Numbered from the stretch's first letter, positions 26,706 through 36,455 are shown. The stretch: DNA of 64,000 nt from CANRPC01 sp964456095 (GCA_964456095.1 CAYVZF010000001.1:24454-88453); one strand, 5' to 3'. Notes: a model not told the origin generated them from the letters alone. Made by a program: numbers and translations.

Positions 26706-27056
26706 ATGAAGGTAGAACTTCGAGTTAAGACAAAACAAGAATTTCAAAAAGTAATTAAAGGATCGAAAGTTATAAATTCGACATATGTCCTATATTTTAT
26801 AAAAAACGAATTCGATCATCCTCGATTTGGAATATCAGCTTCAAAAAAACTCGGAAATGCGGTTATCCGTTCCACTGTAAGAAGAAGAGTTAGAGGAATA
26901 CTACAAATGCTGATAAAAGAAAATGATTTTGCTAATTTGGATTATGTTATTATTGTTAGAAAACCATTTTTAGAAAAAGAATTTTCAAATAATAAAAACG
27001 AGTTAAATACTTTGTTTCAACTCGCATGGAGGAAAATGAATGAAAAAAATAATTAA
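26706..27056 (+). CDS. rnpA: Ribonuclease P protein component
   Basis: 116 aa with CGGAGG before the ATG. The RNR-type motif is present as GNAVIRSTVRRRVRG, with FGISASKKLG before it. It assists the RNase P RNA in tRNA 5' maturation. The yidC start lies inside its last 17 bases. Confidence 0.95.
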   Translation: MKVELRVKTKQEFQKVIKGSKVINSTYVLYFIKNEFDHPRFGISASKKLGNAVIRSTVRRRVRGILQMLIKENDFANLDYVIIVRKPFLEKEFSNNKNELNTLFQLAWRKMNEKNN

Positions 27057-28545
27057 ATATTTTTCTTTAGCATTTGCTCTTTTTGCTTTAGCAGGCTGTA
27101 CTAAGAGTTTCTGTTCAACATCTGATAAAGCTAATATGCTACTATATTATTCTAGTAAGCAAGAAGAAAATGTTTTAAAAAATATTGAAGAAAAAGGAAT
27201 TATTTGCCCATCTGATAATTTCAATGGTTATATCGAATATAAGGTATATGAAACCGCAACTACTAAATATAGTGATTATTTTGAAGGTGAAAGCAATAAA
27301 CCAACCTTTGGTGATAAAAAACTATCAGAATATAGTGTAGAAGAATTGATAAATGCTAAAGGTAAAAATGCTGATAACGAAAATATTAGTTTTAATGAAT
27401 CATCGTATTATGCAAATATCAAATTTTCAGGATATAAACAAACAGATGGTAATGCAACAGCGGAGTTATGGTATAACTTCGAAGAATGGACAAAAGAAAT
27501 TAGAAATGAAGTTCATAAAAATGATAGTTATCAAACTAATGTTGTAGTAAATAATGAAGTAAGAAATGTTACGATTACAATTAGCGATTTACCAACAAAT
27601 GTATTTATTAGTGAATATAAAACTCAAATGAATAGCTTGATTGCTTCTACAAATGCATGTATCACTCCTTCTGAAGGATTATATGATGGTATCTATTATG
27701 AAGCAAAATCATGGGGCGATGCATTTAATCTTGGTATAATTGAAGGACTTCTTGAATATCCAATAGCGTGGATGATTCATAGTTTCTATAATTTATTTAA
27801 TATGGGAGCTTGGGGATCAATTTTATCAATTTTGATAGTTACTGTTATTGTTAGATTATTCTTACTTGCTATCTCATTTAAGTCATCAATTGCTCAAACT
27901 AGAATGCAAGAATTACAACCTGAATTGAATGCTCTTCAAGCAAAATATCCAAATTCGAATACTGATGAATATCAAAAGAGAATGCTTGCACAAGCTCAAG
28001 CAGATCTATACAAAAAATATAAGATCAATCCTTTCTCATCATTAATTGTTATGATATTCCAATTCCCTATCTTTATCGCAGTTTGGGGTGCTATGTCTGG
28101 CTCTGCAATTTTAAGAGTTGATACATTATTCGCTAATGGTGGTGATTTATGGGCATTAAAGCTTAGCGAAGGTATGAATACGGTTATGTTTAATTTCTCA
28201 AATGGAATTCATGTTAATATTACCGCGATTATTCTATTTGTATTAATGTCTGCTGCTCAAATTCTTTCTGCTAAGTTACCTATGTGGATTCAAAAGAAAG
28301 AACAAAAAAATAGTGTTAAATTAGGAAAGAATCCTGCTCAAGATCAAACAAATAAACAAATGAATATGGTAAGTAATGTTATGATGATTATGATTATATT
28401 CATGGGTTTCACTCTTCCAGTAGGTATGGCAATATATTGGTTTATTTCTGCGATTATCTCATTAGCTCAATCATTAATTATTAGAGCAATAAGTAAATCA
28501 AATAGATCAAAATCGCAATATGCAAAATATAAAACTAAGAAGTAA
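27040..28545 (+). CDS. yidC: Membrane protein insertase YidC/Oxa1
   Basis: 501 aa. GGAGG (27028-27032) and a 7-base spacing select the ATG at 27040, inside rnpA. Residues 1-20 form a lipoprotein signal (LAGC, Cys20). About 200 extracytoplasmic residues follow, then five membrane segments of the conserved YidC core starting near MGAWGSILSILIVTVIVRLFLLA, with the cytoplasmic helical hairpin rich in Gln (QELQPELNALQAKY). The large N-terminal domain makes it about twice the size of Bacillus SpoIIIJ. It inserts membrane proteins after SRP targeting. Confidence 0.95.
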   Translation: MKKIIKYFSLAFALFALAGCTKSFCSTSDKANMLLYYSSKQEENVLKNIEEKGIICPSDNFNGYIEYKVYETATTKYSDYFEGESNKPTFGDKKLSEYSVEELINAKGKNADNENISFNESSYYANIKFSGYKQTDGNATAELWYNFEEWTKEIRNEVHKNDSYQTNVVVNNEVRNVTITISDLPTNVFISEYKTQMNSLIASTNACITPSEGLYDGIYYEAKSWGDAFNLGIIEGLLEYPIAWMIHSFYNLFNMGAWGSILSILIVTVIVRLFLLAISFKSSIAQTRMQELQPELNALQAKYPNSNTDEYQKRMLAQAQADLYKKYKINPFSSLIVMIFQFPIFIAVWGAMSGSAILRVDTLFANGGDLWALKLSEGMNTVMFNFSNGIHVNITAIILFVLMSAAQILSAKLPMWIQKKEQKNSVKLGKNPAQDQTNKQMNMVSNVMMIMIIFMGFTLPVGMAIYWFISAIISLAQSLIIRAISKSNRSKSQYAKYKTKK

Positions 28546-28557
28546 GGAGAAAAAGGT

Positions 28558-29142
28558 ATGCTTTATAGTGGTAATAATTTAGAAGAAGTATTAAAAATTG
28601 CTTCTGAAGCAGAATACACACCTGTTGAAGAATTAACATATTATGTTGTTGGACAAGATGATAATCATATTGATATAGAAGTATATACAATCGTTGACGT
28701 TATTGAGTTTGCTAGAAATTATGTTATAGATGGTATTAATGCATTAGGATTTGATGCAAGAGTCAATCCAACATTAAAAGATGATATTATTAATTTAAAA
28801 ATTGAAAGTGACAGAAATCCAATTATTATTGGAAAAAATGGAAGAAGTCTTCAAGCACTCAACGAATTAGTAAGATTAGCGGTTAGTAATAAATTTCATA
28901 AACGTTATAGAATTTTATTAAATGTTTCTGATTATAAGGAAGAAAAATATGCTAAAATCACTTCTATTGCAAAAAGAATTGCTCACGAAGTTCAAAAAAG
29001 TAAAGTTGATGCAATTTTAGATCCAATGCCTGCTGATGAAAGAAGAGCAATCCATAATGCTCTAGCGGGAATGCCTCATATTAAAACAGAATCATCAGGA
29101 TTTGGAAAAGAAAGACAAATTAATATTATTTACGTTGAATAA
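28558..29142 (+). CDS. khpB: RNA-binding protein KhpB (Jag)
   Basis: 194 aa. A KH domain with PIIIGKNGRSLQALNEL and a C-terminal R3H domain (RRAIHNALAGMPHIKTESSGFGKERQINI). The N-terminal Jag segment is short. It acts with KhpA on RNAs linked to cell division and envelope genes in Gram-positives. It follows yidC by 12 bp and closes the rpmH-rnpA-yidC-khpB transcript. Confidence 0.93.
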   Translation: MLYSGNNLEEVLKIASEAEYTPVEELTYYVVGQDDNHIDIEVYTIVDVIEFARNYVIDGINALGFDARVNPTLKDDIINLKIESDRNPIIIGKNGRSLQALNELVRLAVSNKFHKRYRILLNVSDYKEEKYAKITSIAKRIAHEVQKSKVDAILDPMPADERRAIHNALAGMPHIKTESSGFGKERQINIIYVE

Positions 29143-29146
29143 GTAA

Positions 29147-29195
29147 AAAAACAAGAAGACAAATTAGCAAAATCAATGCAATGTCTTCTTTTTTA
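29147..29195 (+). terminator. Terminator after khpB
   Basis: AAGAAGACA (29153-29161) pairs with TGTCTTCTT (29182-29190), followed by TTTT. Confidence 0.85.
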
Positions 29196-29237
29196 TTAAC
29201 TATAATATTAAAATTAAGTAGAAAGATAGGAATATAT

Positions 29238-30548
29238 ATGGAAACGATTGTTAGCTTAATTACTCCTCCTATGAAAGGAGCTATCGCGGTTATTAGAATG
29301 TCAGGTGATAGAACATTTGATATTATTTCATCATGCTTTTCAAAAGTAATTAATTTTGAAAAAAGAAATGTAACATTTGGAACATTTCTTGACGAAGATA
29401 AAAACGAAATTGATGATATTGTATTAACTATTTATGTAGGACCTAAATCATATACTGGTGAAGATGTTGTTGAAATATCATGTCATGGATCGATGTTAAT
29501 TGCTTCAAAAATAATTGAAACACTTATTTCTAAAGGTGCTCGTTTAGCTGAAAGAGGAGAATTTACATCAAGAGCATATTACAACAACAAAATAGATTTA
29601 GTTCAAGCTGAATCAGTATTAAGTCTTATTGATTCAAAAACTGATGAACAAAGAAAGTTAAGTTTATATGCGTTAAAAGGTAAAGCATCAAAAACATTAT
29701 ATCCAGTAAAGAATGCTCTAGCGGATATTTTATCAAATATAGAAGTTAATATAGATTATCCAGAATATAATGATATTGAAGAAATAACAAGAAATGACAT
29801 TGATGTAAAGGTTAAAGAAATAATTAATGAATTAGATAAATTAATAGAGCAAGCAACAAACGCAAATTATATTTTAGATGGAGTTAATGTTGCATTAATT
29901 GGTAAACCAAATGTTGGAAAATCATCATTATTAAATGCATTACTTAATGAAAATAAAGCGATTGTTACAGATATACCTGGTACTACAAGAGATATAGTAG
30001 AAGGAGATATTAATTTAGATGGATTACTTTTACATATTTTTGATACAGCAGGAATAAGAAAATCAGAAGATAAAATTGAAAGTATTGGAATTGAAAAATC
30101 GAAAGAAATGATTGAAAAAGCTGATTTAATTATATATATAAAAGATTCTACAAACGATGAATATGATAAAGAATTAGAAGAGATTATTAATAATAAAATG
30201 CATATAGTCGTTTATAATAAAAAAGATTTAATTAATGATTATGATGACGATAAAATATATATTTCTGCATATAATAATGATATTTCTAATTTAAAAGATA
30301 AAATCAAAGATATATATATGAAAGAAAAAAGTATAAAACCATCTTTATGTTCTGAAAGAGAATTAGGATTATTAAAAGAAGCAAGAAAAGATTTACTATT
30401 TGCGTTAGAACAAGAAGAATATCAACCATTAGACATTTTATCAGTATATCTTAAATCTGGATATGATTCTTTAAAACGTATATTAGGAGAAGAAGTAAAT
30501 CCTGATTTGGAAAAAGAAATCTTTTCAAGATTTTGTGTGGGTAAATAG
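29238..30548 (+). CDS. mnmE: tRNA modification GTPase MnmE
   Basis: 436 aa from the ATG at 29238 (AGGA upstream); a longer frame would start inside the preceding terminator. N-terminal formyl-THF-binding domain (METIVSLITPPMKGAIAVIRMSG), helical domain, G domain with GKPNVGKSS, DIPGTTRD and DTAGIR, and C-terminal CVGK with the conserved Cys. With MnmG it makes the cmnm5 modification of U34. tatD begins 1 bp after its stop. Confidence 0.97.
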   Translation: METIVSLITPPMKGAIAVIRMSGDRTFDIISSCFSKVINFEKRNVTFGTFLDEDKNEIDDIVLTIYVGPKSYTGEDVVEISCHGSMLIASKIIETLISKGARLAERGEFTSRAYYNNKIDLVQAESVLSLIDSKTDEQRKLSLYALKGKASKTLYPVKNALADILSNIEVNIDYPEYNDIEEITRNDIDVKVKEIINELDKLIEQATNANYILDGVNVALIGKPNVGKSSLLNALLNENKAIVTDIPGTTRDIVEGDINLDGLLLHIFDTAGIRKSEDKIESIGIEKSKEMIEKADLIIYIKDSTNDEYDKELEEIINNKMHIVVYNKKDLINDYDDDKIYISAYNNDISNLKDKIKDIYMKEKSIKPSLCSERELGLLKEARKDLLFALEQEEYQPLDILSVYLKSGYDSLKRILGEEVNPDLEKEIFSRFCVGK

Positions 30549-30549
30549 T

Positions 30550-31329
30550 ATGATATTTGATACACATTGTCATTTATTTGACGAACAATTTAAAGATGAT
30601 TTAGATGAAACTATCAAACGTGCTAGAAATAATAACATTACAAAAATGCTTGTTTTAGGTGATAACATTAAAACAAGTTTAGAAAGTATAGATATTGCAA
30701 ATAAGTATGAAGGTGTTTATAGCGCGGCTGGAGTATTTCCATGTGAATGTTATGATTTAAAATTAGATGAAACTATTGAATGTATTAAAAATATAGTTAA
30801 AAATAACAAAAAGGTTAAAGCGATTGGAGAAATAGGTTTAGATTATTATTGGGAAAAAGATAATGAAAAAAGAAACAAACAAAAAGAATTTTTTATTTCC
30901 CAACTTCTTTTAGCAAACCAATTGAATCTTCCAGTTGCGATACATGCAAGGGATAGTATAGAAGATGTTTATAATATATTAAAAAAATACTTTCCTAAAA
31001 AAGGTGTTATAATGCATTGCTTTTCGTCTTCTAAAGAAATGATGAAAAGATTTGTTGATTTAGGTTGTTATATATCATTAGGTGGTCCAGTTACTTTTAA
31101 AAATTCTATTACGCCAAAAGAAATTGCATGTAATGTTCCACTTAATAGACTTCTTATTGAGACAGATTCTCCTTATCTTGCTCCTAATCCATTTAGAGGT
31201 AAAAGAAATGAACCATCATATGTTAAATATGTTTTATTAGAAATAAGTAAATTGAGAAACATGAATGTTAATGAATTAGAAGAAATCATATTTAATAATT
31301 CTTGTCAAATCTTAGGTATAGAAAAATGA
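30550..31329 (+). CDS. tatD: TatD-family metal-dependent DNase
   Basis: 259 aa from the ATG at 30550, right after the mnmE stop; no clear ribosome site, so translational coupling is likely. Metal-ligand motifs of the family are all seen: DTHCHLF, IGEIGLDYYW, AIHARDS, MHCFSSS, ETDSPYLAP. Ends with TGA in an ATGA overlap with rnmV, as in the tatD-rnmV-rsmA order of Bacillus. Confidence 0.95.
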   Translation: MIFDTHCHLFDEQFKDDLDETIKRARNNNITKMLVLGDNIKTSLESIDIANKYEGVYSAAGVFPCECYDLKLDETIECIKNIVKNNKKVKAIGEIGLDYYWEKDNEKRNKQKEFFISQLLLANQLNLPVAIHARDSIEDVYNILKKYFPKKGVIMHCFSSSKEMMKRFVDLGCYISLGGPVTFKNSITPKEIACNVPLNRLLIETDSPYLAPNPFRGKRNEPSYVKYVLLEISKLRNMNVNELEEIIFNNSCQILGIEK

Positions 31330-31865
31330 AACCAGTTATAGTTGTTGAAGGTACAAGTGATGTAAATAAATTACAAAATTTAATAGATGCTGATTTTGTT
31401 ATTACAAATGGTTCTGCTGTTTCACGTGAAACAATTAATTATCTAAAAGAATTATCAAAAAATAGAAAAATAATTTTGCTTTTAGATCCAGATTATCCTG
31501 GTATGAGAATAAGAGGAATTTTACAAAAAGAAATACCTAATGCATTAAATGCATACGTAAAAAAAGAATTATCTGTTAAAGGAAAAAAACTTGGAGTATG
31601 TGAATGTGATAGCAATGAAATTTTAAGAGCGTTAAATGAAGTATTTACTTGGGATAATAAAAAAATAATAAATAAAAAAGAATTAACAATTAATGATATC
31701 TATAGATTATCGTTATCTGGAAGTGTTGATTCTTTTGATAGAAGAGAATATCTTTCAAGTAGAATTCCTATTGGAAAAGTAAATGGAAAGACATTATTAA
31801 AAAGATTAAATCAATTAGGTATATCTTATAATGATTTAGAAAAAATAATGGAGGATTATAAATGA
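31326..31865 (+). CDS. rnmV: Ribonuclease M5
   Basis: 179 aa from the ATG at 31326, overlapping the tatD stop by 4 bp. Toprim domain: VVEGTSDVNKL (catalytic Glu) and LLLDPDYPGMRIR (DxD). It matures 5S rRNA. It ends in TGA, overlapping the rsmA ATG. These TGA stops show the standard code. Confidence 0.95.
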   Translation: MKPVIVVEGTSDVNKLQNLIDADFVITNGSAVSRETINYLKELSKNRKIILLLDPDYPGMRIRGILQKEIPNALNAYVKKELSVKGKKLGVCECDSNEILRALNEVFTWDNKKIINKKELTINDIYRLSLSGSVDSFDRREYLSSRIPIGKVNGKTLLKRLNQLGISYNDLEKIMEDYK

Positions 31866-32683
31866 TAGCTAGCAAAGGTTATATTCAAAAAGTGATGGAA
31901 AATGAAGAATTATTTCCTAAGAAAAAATATTCTCAAAATTTTTTAATAAATAGTGAAACAGTATCACAAATAGTGGATCTTATTGAATATGAAAATGGTG
32001 ATAGAGTAATAGAAATTGGACCAGGACTTGGAGCTTTAACTGAAGAAATAATTAATAGGTCGTATGAGGTTGATGTTTATGAAATTGATGAAAGAATGTG
32101 TAAACATCTTATTAAGACATTTTCAACATATGATATTTTTAAATTACATGAAGGTGATTTTTTATTGCAAAACATTAATTATGATTCAAATGTGAGAGTT
32201 GTCTCTAATTTACCATATTCACTTACAACACCAATGATTGAAAAAGTATTATTAGATATTTCAAATCTTAAACAATTTGTTTTTATGGTACAAAAGGAAG
32301 TAATAGGAAGACTTAATGCAAAAATAAAAACAAAAGAATATGGACCTTTAAGTATATTTATTTCATATATTGGTGAATTAAAAAAAGAAATTACTGTACA
32401 TAAATCATATTTTTTTCCTATTCCTAATGTAGACTCAACCGTTTTTTCTATAAAAATTAATGATAAAAGAGATGTAAAATACGATAAAGAATTCTACTTA
32501 TTTTTGAAAAAGTGTTTCGCTATGAGAAGAAAAACATTAGTTAATAATCTTTTAAAGTATTATCAAAAAGATTATATTATTGAAATACTTAATAAGACTA
32601 ATTTACCGATTAATATTAGACCCGAAGAAATAACTTTAAAAGATTATTTAAAACTATTTAATAATATAAAAGGAAATATTTAG
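31862..32683 (+). CDS. rsmA: 16S rRNA adenine dimethyltransferase RsmA (KsgA)
   Basis: 273 aa. SAM-binding motif EIGPGLGALTEEI, acidic strand VYEIDERM, catalytic NLPYSLTTPMI, and the C-terminal helical domain (CFAMRRKTLVNNLL). It dimethylates the two adenines in helix 45 of 16S rRNA. Starts in the ATGA overlap with rnmV. Confidence 0.97.
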   Translation: MIASKGYIQKVMENEELFPKKKYSQNFLINSETVSQIVDLIEYENGDRVIEIGPGLGALTEEIINRSYEVDVYEIDERMCKHLIKTFSTYDIFKLHEGDFLLQNINYDSNVRVVSNLPYSLTTPMIEKVLLDISNLKQFVFMVQKEVIGRLNAKIKTKEYGPLSIFISYIGELKKEITVHKSYFFPIPNVDSTVFSIKINDKRDVKYDKEFYLFLKKCFAMRRKTLVNNLLKYYQKDYIIEILNKTNLPINIRPEEITLKDYLKLFNNIKGNI

Positions 32684-32685
32684 AA

Positions 32686-33410
32686 ATGAAAAGAATTTTG
32701 AAAGTAATATCTACTATATTTTTATTATTAGGTACTTCTTCTTGCCATAGAGTCATGGGTAATCAAATGGATTTTGAAATATGCGATTATGAGATTTTTG
32801 GAGAAACGATAGAAGTTTTAAAACAAAATGGCAGAAAAATTATTGTAAACTGCAGTAATAATACATATTATTACGATAATAATTATGATGATATAAAAGC
32901 AACAGAATTACAAAGTAGAATAGTGGTTTATGGTGGAAATGCACCAAGATATGGTTTTTATTTTGAAGATGATTATAAAGGTATTGAAAAATACTTACTT
33001 AATTATGATGAATTAAATTCTAAAACATCTGTAATATATACTGAAGGATATTTATTTGATAACTATGTATATGGAATATGTAATGTATATTATGATACTG
33101 TTGGATACTTATCTGGCGGTGGAAATTATGCAGAAGAAGAAATAGCGTATTCTATATATTATAAATATGATAATAAATTAGATGAAATAACAACTATTTA
33201 TAAAGTGAAAGAAAAGATGATTGTCGCTTTTTCTAATAATAAGATTATTTATTGGGAAAATAAAGCTTTATATAGTTACGATATATCATTAGATACTTCT
33301 AATTATTTATGTAATGATTTGTCTTATTGTTCGGGAATTAGACATCAATCAGTAGGAACAATATTTTTTAATAAAGATTTTGCTTTATTTAATTTTATAG
33401 AAGGTAAAAG
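32686..33410 (+). CDS. Lipoprotein of unknown function, cut by assembly gap
   Basis: At least 241 aa. N-terminus MKRILKVISTIFLLLGTSSC is a lipoprotein signal with a TSSC lipobox (Cys20). The rest is Tyr/Asn/Asp-rich, with repeated short beta-strand-like segments (VIYTEGYLFDNYVYGICNVYYDT, ALYSYDISLDTSNYLC) that suggest a beta-propeller-like surface protein; I do not recognise a family. It starts 2 bp after rsmA, where Bacillus has yabG directly. The C-terminus is lost in the N run. Confidence 0.65.
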
Positions 33411-33510
33411 NNNNNNNNNNNNNNNNNNNNNNNNNNNNNNNNNNNNNNNNNNNNNNNNNNNNNNNNNNNNNNNNNNNNNNNNNNNNNNNNNNNNNNNNNN
33501 NNNNNNNNNN
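33411..33510. other. Assembly gap (100 N)
   Basis: Exactly 100 unknown bases, the usual placeholder for a gap of unknown size. Both flanking genes are cut by it. Confidence 0.99.
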
Positions 33511-33511
33511 A

Positions 33512-34147
33512 GATTTAGAAAAGTTTGATAATAAAATAAAAGTATTATTGCCAAAATTAATTGTAAAAGATGATGTTAACAATATTAAAGGAAAAATACT
33601 TCATTTAGATGGAGATCCGTATTATTTAAAAAAAGCAATGGAAGCATATTCTTTTTATAATGTTAAAGCAGTTGGATATTATGTAAAAGAACAAGATATG
33701 AAATATGCAATTATAGATTTATTAAAAAAAGATAGTTTCGATGTCTTAGTTTTAACAGGTCATGATTCCTTTCAATTAAATCAAGAAGATGGTGTTAATA
33801 ACTTGACAAGTTATCGTAATTCGTATAATTATTTACTTGCAGTAATTGAAGCAAGAAAACTTTATCCTGATAAGGATAATCTTGTAGTTGTCGCTGGTGC
33901 ATGTCAAAGTTATTATGAAGCATTAATTGATGCTGGAGCTAACTTTGCGTCGTCTCCTAATCGTAAAAATATACATCTTTTAGACCCGATAATTATCGCT
34001 TCCACTGTTGCACTTACTCGTACAAGTGAATATGTTAATGTACAAAAATTATTAGATTCAACTATTTCTCATGAAATTGGTGGGATTGAAACAAAAGGAA
34101 AAGCAAGAAAAAACTTTGTTGGGGGAAAAAAAGACAATGATGGTTAA
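33512..34147 (+). CDS. yabG: YabG-family sporulation protease, N-terminus missing
   Basis: The frame is open from the gap edge without a start codon of its own, so the TTG at 33548 is not needed; at least 211 residues are present. It aligns by eye with Bacillus YabG: KILHLDGDPYYLKKA, VLVLTGHDSF, VVVAGACQSYYEALIDAGANFASSPNRKNIHLLDP, and the C-terminal GGIETKG. YabG is a peptidase that processes spore coat proteins. The order rsmA, yabG, ispE matches Bacillus. Its active residues are not well defined, but the conserved GHD, CQS and FASSP blocks are intact. No other sporulation gene is visible in this window. Confidence 0.88.
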   Translation, partial: DLEKFDNKIKVLLPKLIVKDDVNNIKGKILHLDGDPYYLKKAMEAYSFYNVKAVGYYVKEQDMKYAIIDLLKKDSFDVLVLTGHDSFQLNQEDGVNNLTSYRNSYNYLLAVIEARKLYPDKDNLVVVAGACQSYYEALIDAGANFASSPNRKNIHLLDPIIIASTVALTRTSEYVNVQKLLDSTISHEIGGIETKGKARKNFVGGKKDNDG

Positions 34148-34985
34148 AGCATTTGCAAAAATAAATGTTGCATTGAATGTTAATGAAAAGTTAGATAATG
34201 GATATCATAAAATTGATACAGTTATGTTACCTTTACAACTTCACGATAGGATAGAGTTTGAAGTATTACAAAATGGATTTGATACAATGATAACAAGCGA
34301 TGATACTTCTCTTCCAACGGATGAATCTAATTTAGTTGTAAAAACAGTAAATATTTTAAGAGAACATTATAAATTTAATAATAATTTTAGAATACATATT
34401 CATAAATGTATTCCTATTTCAGCTGGGCTTGCTGGTGGAAGTGCGGATGCTGCCGCGACTATGAATACAATTATTAAAATGTTACATATTAAAACAACTA
34501 AAGAAGAAATGATTGAGGTTGCAAAAAAAATTGGTTCAGATGTTCCTTATTGTTTATTTAATAAGCCGAGTAGATGTAGAGGAATGGGTGAAGAATTAAC
34601 ACAAATCGAAATAAAAGATAAGTATTATGTGTTACTTATAAAGCCAAAAAAAGGAATTGTAACTGCAGAAGCATATAGAAAATATGATGAAATGGTAGAT
34701 AAAGAATATTCAAATATTGATAATTTAATTCTTGCATTAAAAAAAGGTGACGAGAAAAGTATCGCACTTGAAATGAAAAACGGTTTAGAAAAACCTGCGA
34801 TTGAAATGGTAGATGATATAAAAATAATAAAAGATCAATTAATAAAAGATGGATTAAATATGACATTAATGTCTGGATCCGGAAGTACAGTATTTACCCT
34901 TTGTAAATCATTAAAAGAATTACAAAAAGAAATGACTAAGTTTGATTCTAAAAAATATTATGTTAAATTAACAAATATAATTTAA
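34137..34985 (+). CDS. ispE: 4-diphosphocytidyl-2-C-methyl-D-erythritol kinase
   Basis: 282 aa from the ATG at 34137 (GGGGG about 11 bases upstream; the next codon is also ATG). GHMP kinase motifs: AKINVALNV, PISAGLAGGSADAAATM, and GSGSTVF. It phosphorylates CDP-ME in the MEP isoprenoid pathway. Overlaps the end of yabG by 11 bp. Confidence 0.95.
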   Translation: MMVKAFAKINVALNVNEKLDNGYHKIDTVMLPLQLHDRIEFEVLQNGFDTMITSDDTSLPTDESNLVVKTVNILREHYKFNNNFRIHIHKCIPISAGLAGGSADAAATMNTIIKMLHIKTTKEEMIEVAKKIGSDVPYCLFNKPSRCRGMGEELTQIEIKDKYYVLLIKPKKGIVTAEAYRKYDEMVDKEYSNIDNLILALKKGDEKSIALEMKNGLEKPAIEMVDDIKIIKDQLIKDGLNMTLMSGSGSTVFTLCKSLKELQKEMTKFDSKKYYVKLTNII

Positions 34986-34999
34986 ACGGAGGAAACATA

Positions 35000-35947
35000 A
35001 TGATAAGAAGTAGAATATGTGAAGGTCTTGGTATTAAATATCCTATATTTCAAGGTGGAATGGCATGGGTCGCGGATGCTTTTTTAGCTGCCGCGGTTTC
35101 TAATGCTGGTGGCCTTGGAATTATTGCTGGAATGAATATGAATGGCATAGAATTAAGAAATGAGATAAAAAAATTAAAATCATTAACTACAAAACCATTT
35201 GGTGTAAATGTTATGTTAATGAGTCCATATGTTGAAGAAATTGTAGATGTTATTATTGAAGAAAAAGTTCCAGTAGTTACAACAGGAGCAGGGAATCCTA
35301 TTAAATATATTGCAAAATTAAACGATAATGGAATTAAAGTTATACCTGTTGTTGCTTCTGTGTCACTTGCTAAAATGGTTGCAAAAAGAGGTGCTTTTGC
35401 TGTTATAGCTGAAGGTGGAGAATCAGGTGGACATATAGGAGAAATGAATACTATGCCATTAATACCGCAAGTAGTGGATGCAGTTGATATTCCTGTTATT
35501 GCTGCAGGTGGAATTGGTGATGGTAGAGGTTTAGCCGCCTCTATTATGTTAGGAGCGGAAGGTGTGCAAATGGGCACTAGATTTTTAGTTGCTAAAGAAT
35601 GCAATATACATAGTTTATTTAAACAAAAAGTATTAGATGCAACAGATAGAGGAACAACTGTTAATGGTAGAAAAACAGGGCATCCAGTTAGAGCGTTAAG
35701 AAATCCATTAACAGATTTATTTTCCGAAAAAGAGAATTCATCGGACGTTACATTAGAAGAAATATCTAAAATTGGTACAGGAGCATTAAAAAAAGCGGTT
35801 AAAGATGGCGATTGGGAAAATGGTTCATTTTTATGTGGCCAAATAGCGGGTCTAGTTAATAAAGAACAAACTTGCAAAGAAATGATAGAAGAAGTAGTAA
35901 ATGAAGCAGAGGAGCTATTAAAAAATGCTTCAAAATATTGTTTATAA
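35000..35947 (+). CDS. fabK: Enoyl-ACP reductase II
   Basis: 315 aa, CGGAGG before the ATG. FMN-dependent TIM barrel of the FabK/nitronate monooxygenase family: PIFQGGMAWVADAFLAAAVSNAGGLG, GAGNP, AEGGESGGHIG, AAGGIGDGRG, GAEGVQMGTRF. The pairing with fabZ 15 bp downstream supports FabK over nitronate monooxygenase. It carries out the last step of fatty acid elongation and is insensitive to triclosan in known cases. Confidence 0.9.
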   Translation: MIRSRICEGLGIKYPIFQGGMAWVADAFLAAAVSNAGGLGIIAGMNMNGIELRNEIKKLKSLTTKPFGVNVMLMSPYVEEIVDVIIEEKVPVVTTGAGNPIKYIAKLNDNGIKVIPVVASVSLAKMVAKRGAFAVIAEGGESGGHIGEMNTMPLIPQVVDAVDIPVIAAGGIGDGRGLAASIMLGAEGVQMGTRFLVAKECNIHSLFKQKVLDATDRGTTVNGRKTGHPVRALRNPLTDLFSEKENSSDVTLEEISKIGTGALKKAVKDGDWENGSFLCGQIAGLVNKEQTCKEMIEEVVNEAEELLKNASKYCL

Positions 35948-35962
35948 GGGGATTAAATAATA

Positions 35963-36388
35963 ATGACTAGAGAAGAAATAATGGAGATATTACCTCATAG
36001 AGATAATATGCTTCTAGTAGATGAGATTAAAACTAATGAAGATGGAAGCGTGACAGGTTTTTATACAGTTAAAGGTGATGAATTTTTTTTAAAAGGTCAC
36101 TTTCCTAATAACCCTATAGTTCCAGGAGTAATGCTATGTGAAATGGCATCTCAAAGTGCTTGTGCTTTAATGGTTGAAAAAGTAAAAGGTAAATTAACAT
36201 TTTTAACAGGAATGAAAAATGTTAAATTTAAAAATCCTGCAAAAGTAGGAGATACTATTGCATTTAATATTAAGCCATTAAAATCACTAGGTGTTTTTGC
36301 GTTTGTTCAAGCTGAAGCGAGAGTAAATGATACTATTATTATGAGTGGTGAATTTTCATTTGCTCTTATTGATAATCCTAATAAGTAA
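35963..36388 (+). CDS. fabZ: 3-hydroxyacyl-ACP dehydratase FabZ
   Basis: 141 aa. Hot-dog fold with LPHRDNMLLVD and the active-site GHFPNNPIVPGVMLCEMASQ. It dehydrates hydroxyacyl-ACP in elongation. Downstream of fabK; other fab genes are not in the window. Confidence 0.95.
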   Translation: MTREEIMEILPHRDNMLLVDEIKTNEDGSVTGFYTVKGDEFFLKGHFPNNPIVPGVMLCEMASQSACALMVEKVKGKLTFLTGMKNVKFKNPAKVGDTIAFNIKPLKSLGVFAFVQAEARVNDTIIMSGEFSFALIDNPNK

Positions 36389-36406
36389 TATTAATTAATT
36401 ATTGTG

Positions 36407-36439
36407 AATGCTAAGTTAAATATAATTTAGCATTTTTTT
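36407..36439 (+). terminator. Terminator after fabZ
   Basis: AATGCTAA (36407-36414) pairs with TTAGCATT (36427-36434), followed by T-run to 36439. Confidence 0.85.
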
Positions 36440-36455
36440 GCCAATAAAATAATTA

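Noticed and set aside
29181..29237. Upstream start for mnmE giving 19 extra residues
   Set aside because: The extra codons lie within the khpB terminator hairpin and lack a ribosome site.
31326..31865. Possibility that the organism uses the mycoplasma code (TGA = Trp), suggested by the extreme AT content
   Set aside because: tatD and rnmV end in TGA within ATGA overlaps with the next start, and Trp positions in conserved genes use TGG.
35050..35877. Long open frame (275 codons) on the strand opposite fabK
   Set aside because: It mirrors the codon periodicity of a well-supported gene, lacks a ribosome site and shows no recognisable domain.
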